Assembly (NCBI RefSeq): GCF_003340475.1 | Contig: NZ_QBKA01000002.1 | Location: forward strand, 1,745,501-1,809,500 | Direction: 5' to 3' | DNA from: Alteripontixanthobacter maritimus | Lineage (GTDB): Bacteria > Pseudomonadota > Alphaproteobacteria > Sphingomonadales > Sphingomonadaceae | Length of the DNA stretch: 64,000 nt | Shown: positions 62,933 to 64,000 of the stretch, one piece after another | How positions within the stretch are numbered: position 1 is the first letter of the stretch | Layout: each line of letters opens with the position of its first letter | The notes under the pieces: generated by a model | What the model saw: only the letters and a program-made list of their open reading frames with translations | Database searches by the model: none | Told to the model about the DNA's origin: nothing | Translations under genes and position numbers: made by a program

Positions 62933-63257
62933 GAAAGGCCTCCTTTTCTCACTGTCGGCACGCCGCAACGGGCGCACCTCATGTTAAGCGGTCAAGCAGC
63001 GAGCCGAAGCCAGCCTCCCGCGCAGGTTATCCGAACCAAGGCTCGGGGAAGCGGGCACATACCCGTCTTTCCGGAAAAGGCAAGCAATAGCCGGCGCAAC
63101 GCGCGCTGCCCGTACGTACGGCTGTTCGCGGAAATAGGAGGTTCGCTGCCGCACTTATCTGCTCGTTCGGAAAAACGGTAACGCAATCCTTGCCACGATG
63201 CCGCCGCCGAACCATTCTGCCAAACGACGCGGACACACACCCAAAGCGGAGAGGGCG
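62933..63257. promoter_or_regulatory. Divergent promoter region of rplK and the LytTR gene, with a 12-bp perfect palindrome
   Basis: A 325-bp gene-free stretch. It must carry the rplK-rplA promoter leftward and the LytTR-gene promoter rightward. The one clear structured site is CCGTACGTACGG (63110-63121), a perfect 12-bp palindrome about 137 bp before the LytTR start. No tRNA and no secE/nusG remnant is seen. Confidence 0.5.
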
Positions 63258-64000
63258 ATGAGGCAGGACAAGGTTGTGCAAACTAGCGCTTCGCCAGCGC
63301 CGCTACCGGCTGCGCGGTTGCTCACCCTTCTTGGTCTCGGGGCCCTGTTTTCAAGCTACCTCCTGGTTTTCGCGCTCACTCGCGGTGAACCGTTTCACAC
63401 TACCTTGTGGCGGGCGGCGTACAACGTCTTTCCGGCAATACCGCTTATCTTTGGCGCACATGCTTTGTTGCGTACGCAGGTTTGGCACCGTTCGCTCGTT
63501 GTTGTGAGTGCAGTGCAAGTCCCGCTCGCGCTCGCCTTTTCGTTCGGGTGGTATCTGGGAATCATTGTCATGCGCGATCTACCCAGCGGATGGGTCCAGA
63601 ACGGTTTCATAGTTCGTCCATTTGTACCGATCGCATTGATCTGGCAGCTTTTTCAGGGATTGCTCCTATACACCGTGGTTGCCATGGCCAGTCTGGCAGC
63701 GGAACTGGCTACGCGAGTGCGTGTGCAGGAAGCGTTGTTTGGCAAAAGCGAACGAGTCACGGCCACCAACCTGATTGTGAAGGAGGGCAGCGAACACAGT
63801 TCCGTCGGCTTCGATGAAATTATAAGAGTTTCTGGCGCTGACGAGTACATCGAAGTCGTTCTAGCCGAGCGGTCCATCCTCACCACTTCGTCGCTTGCGC
63901 AGATCGAAGCGCGTCTGCCCGAAAACTTGTTCTTCCGCGCGCACCGGTCACACATCGTGCGGTTCGGTGCGATCGTCCGCAGCGAACCGGCAGGGAACGG
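63258..64000 (+). CDS. Membrane-anchored LytTR-family transcriptional regulator (cut by window edge)
   Basis: The frame is open to the window end (247 codons). About four hydrophobic segments (LLTLLGLGALFSSYLLVFAL; NVFPAIPLIFGAHALL; VQVPLALAFSFGWYLGII; IALIWQLFQGLLLYTVVAMA) are followed by a LytTR DNA-binding domain. That domain reads FDEIIRVSGADEYIEVVLAE, LAQIEARLPENLFFRAHRSH and IVRFGAIV. This is a one-component design with sensing in the membrane and output at DNA. GGAGAGG precedes ATG 63258. The C-terminal end is outside the window. Confidence 0.87.
   Translation, partial: MRQDKVVQTSASPAPLPAARLLTLLGLGALFSSYLLVFALTRGEPFHTTLWRAAYNVFPAIPLIFGAHALLRTQVWHRSLVVVSAVQVPLALAFSFGWYLGIIVMRDLPSGWVQNGFIVRPFVPIALIWQLFQGLLLYTVVAMASLAAELATRVRVQEALFGKSERVTATNLIVKEGSEHSSVGFDEIIRVSGADEYIEVVLAERSILTTSSLAQIEARLPENLFFRAHRSHIVRFGAIVRSEPAGN

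Overview
The window is a piece of a GC-rich alphaproteobacterial chromosome. The best fit is the order Sphingomonadales, probably Erythrobacteraceae (Erythrobacter/Altererythrobacter type). This is inferred from gene order, not from a database search. The evidence is the pckA | chvI-chvG-hprK-rapZ-EIIA-HPr cluster, the serC-serA-hisZ / purA group, argH followed by a tiny lipoprotein and lysA, a DUF885 peptidase with a Tat/lipoprotein signal, and many short palindromic intergenic repeats. I see no prophage, integrase, transposase, CRISPR array or rRNA operon. There are two tRNA genes (Val-UAC and Thr-UGU).

Layout. 0-5 kb: the 5' end of rnhB, a PQQ-type sugar dehydrogenase lipoprotein, then a GNAT / DUF1285 / NUDIX / CCA-transferase run and a small exported protein. 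5-9.2 kb: parC, a DJ-1/PfpI protein, and a base-composition outlier encoding a stand-alone nuclease resembling the N-terminus of type I restriction R subunits. 9.2-12.7 kb: an iron-sulfur group (two tandem cysteine desulfurases and a 2Fe-2S ferredoxin) divergent from an alpha/beta hydrolase. 12.9-17.2 kb: a TonB-like protein, DUF3597, DUF885, and a pair of DUF937/YidB-like proteins. 17.3-24.5 kb: pckA divergent from a tightly overlapping ChvI/ChvG - HprK - RapZ - EIIA(Man) - HPr - SpoU methyltransferase operon, that is, carbon/nitrogen phosphorelay signalling next to gluconeogenesis. 24.8-33.5 kb: a lipoprotein, rmuC, a copper-binding protein, DUF1232, def, recR, fmt-truA, a quinone-oxidoreductase-like MDR, L-asparaginase and tRNA-Val. 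33.5-41.4 kb: a TlpA-like thioredoxin lipoprotein divergent from argH-lptM-like-lysA-cysG(N), then a MarR-type regulator, an L,D-transpeptidase and purA. 41.6-44 kb: an opposite-strand block (aldo/keto reductase, trhO, frameshifted GST). 44-48.5 kb: hisZ, serA, serC. 48.5-53 kb: a glycosyltransferase, a membrane protein, rarA, a DUF429-like protein and tRNA-Thr. 53-61.5 kb: an ABC-F ATPase, an acyl-CoA degradation operon (enoyl-CoA hydratase, CaiB/AMACR-like, LCAD-like dehydrogenase), a Baeyer-Villiger-type monooxygenase, a MoaB/CinA-like protein and a polysaccharide deacetylase. 61.8-64 kb: rplA-rplK, then a truncated membrane LytTR regulator.

Most genes are ordinary housekeeping. The less explained signals lie between genes. 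(i) A dispersed structured element of about 230-320 bp occurs three times (45.2, 52.7 and 61.6 kb), with near-palindromic ends and a conserved core. (ii) A folded leader with a sequestered Shine-Dalgarno precedes serC. (iii) Phased repeats lie in the pckA/chvI promoter region. (iv) Perfect inverted repeats lie upstream of the 4.5-kb gene and of the LytTR gene. Two genes look damaged: the L,D-transpeptidase, whose lipoprotein signal is readable but lacks a start codon, and the GST, which carries a one-base frameshift.
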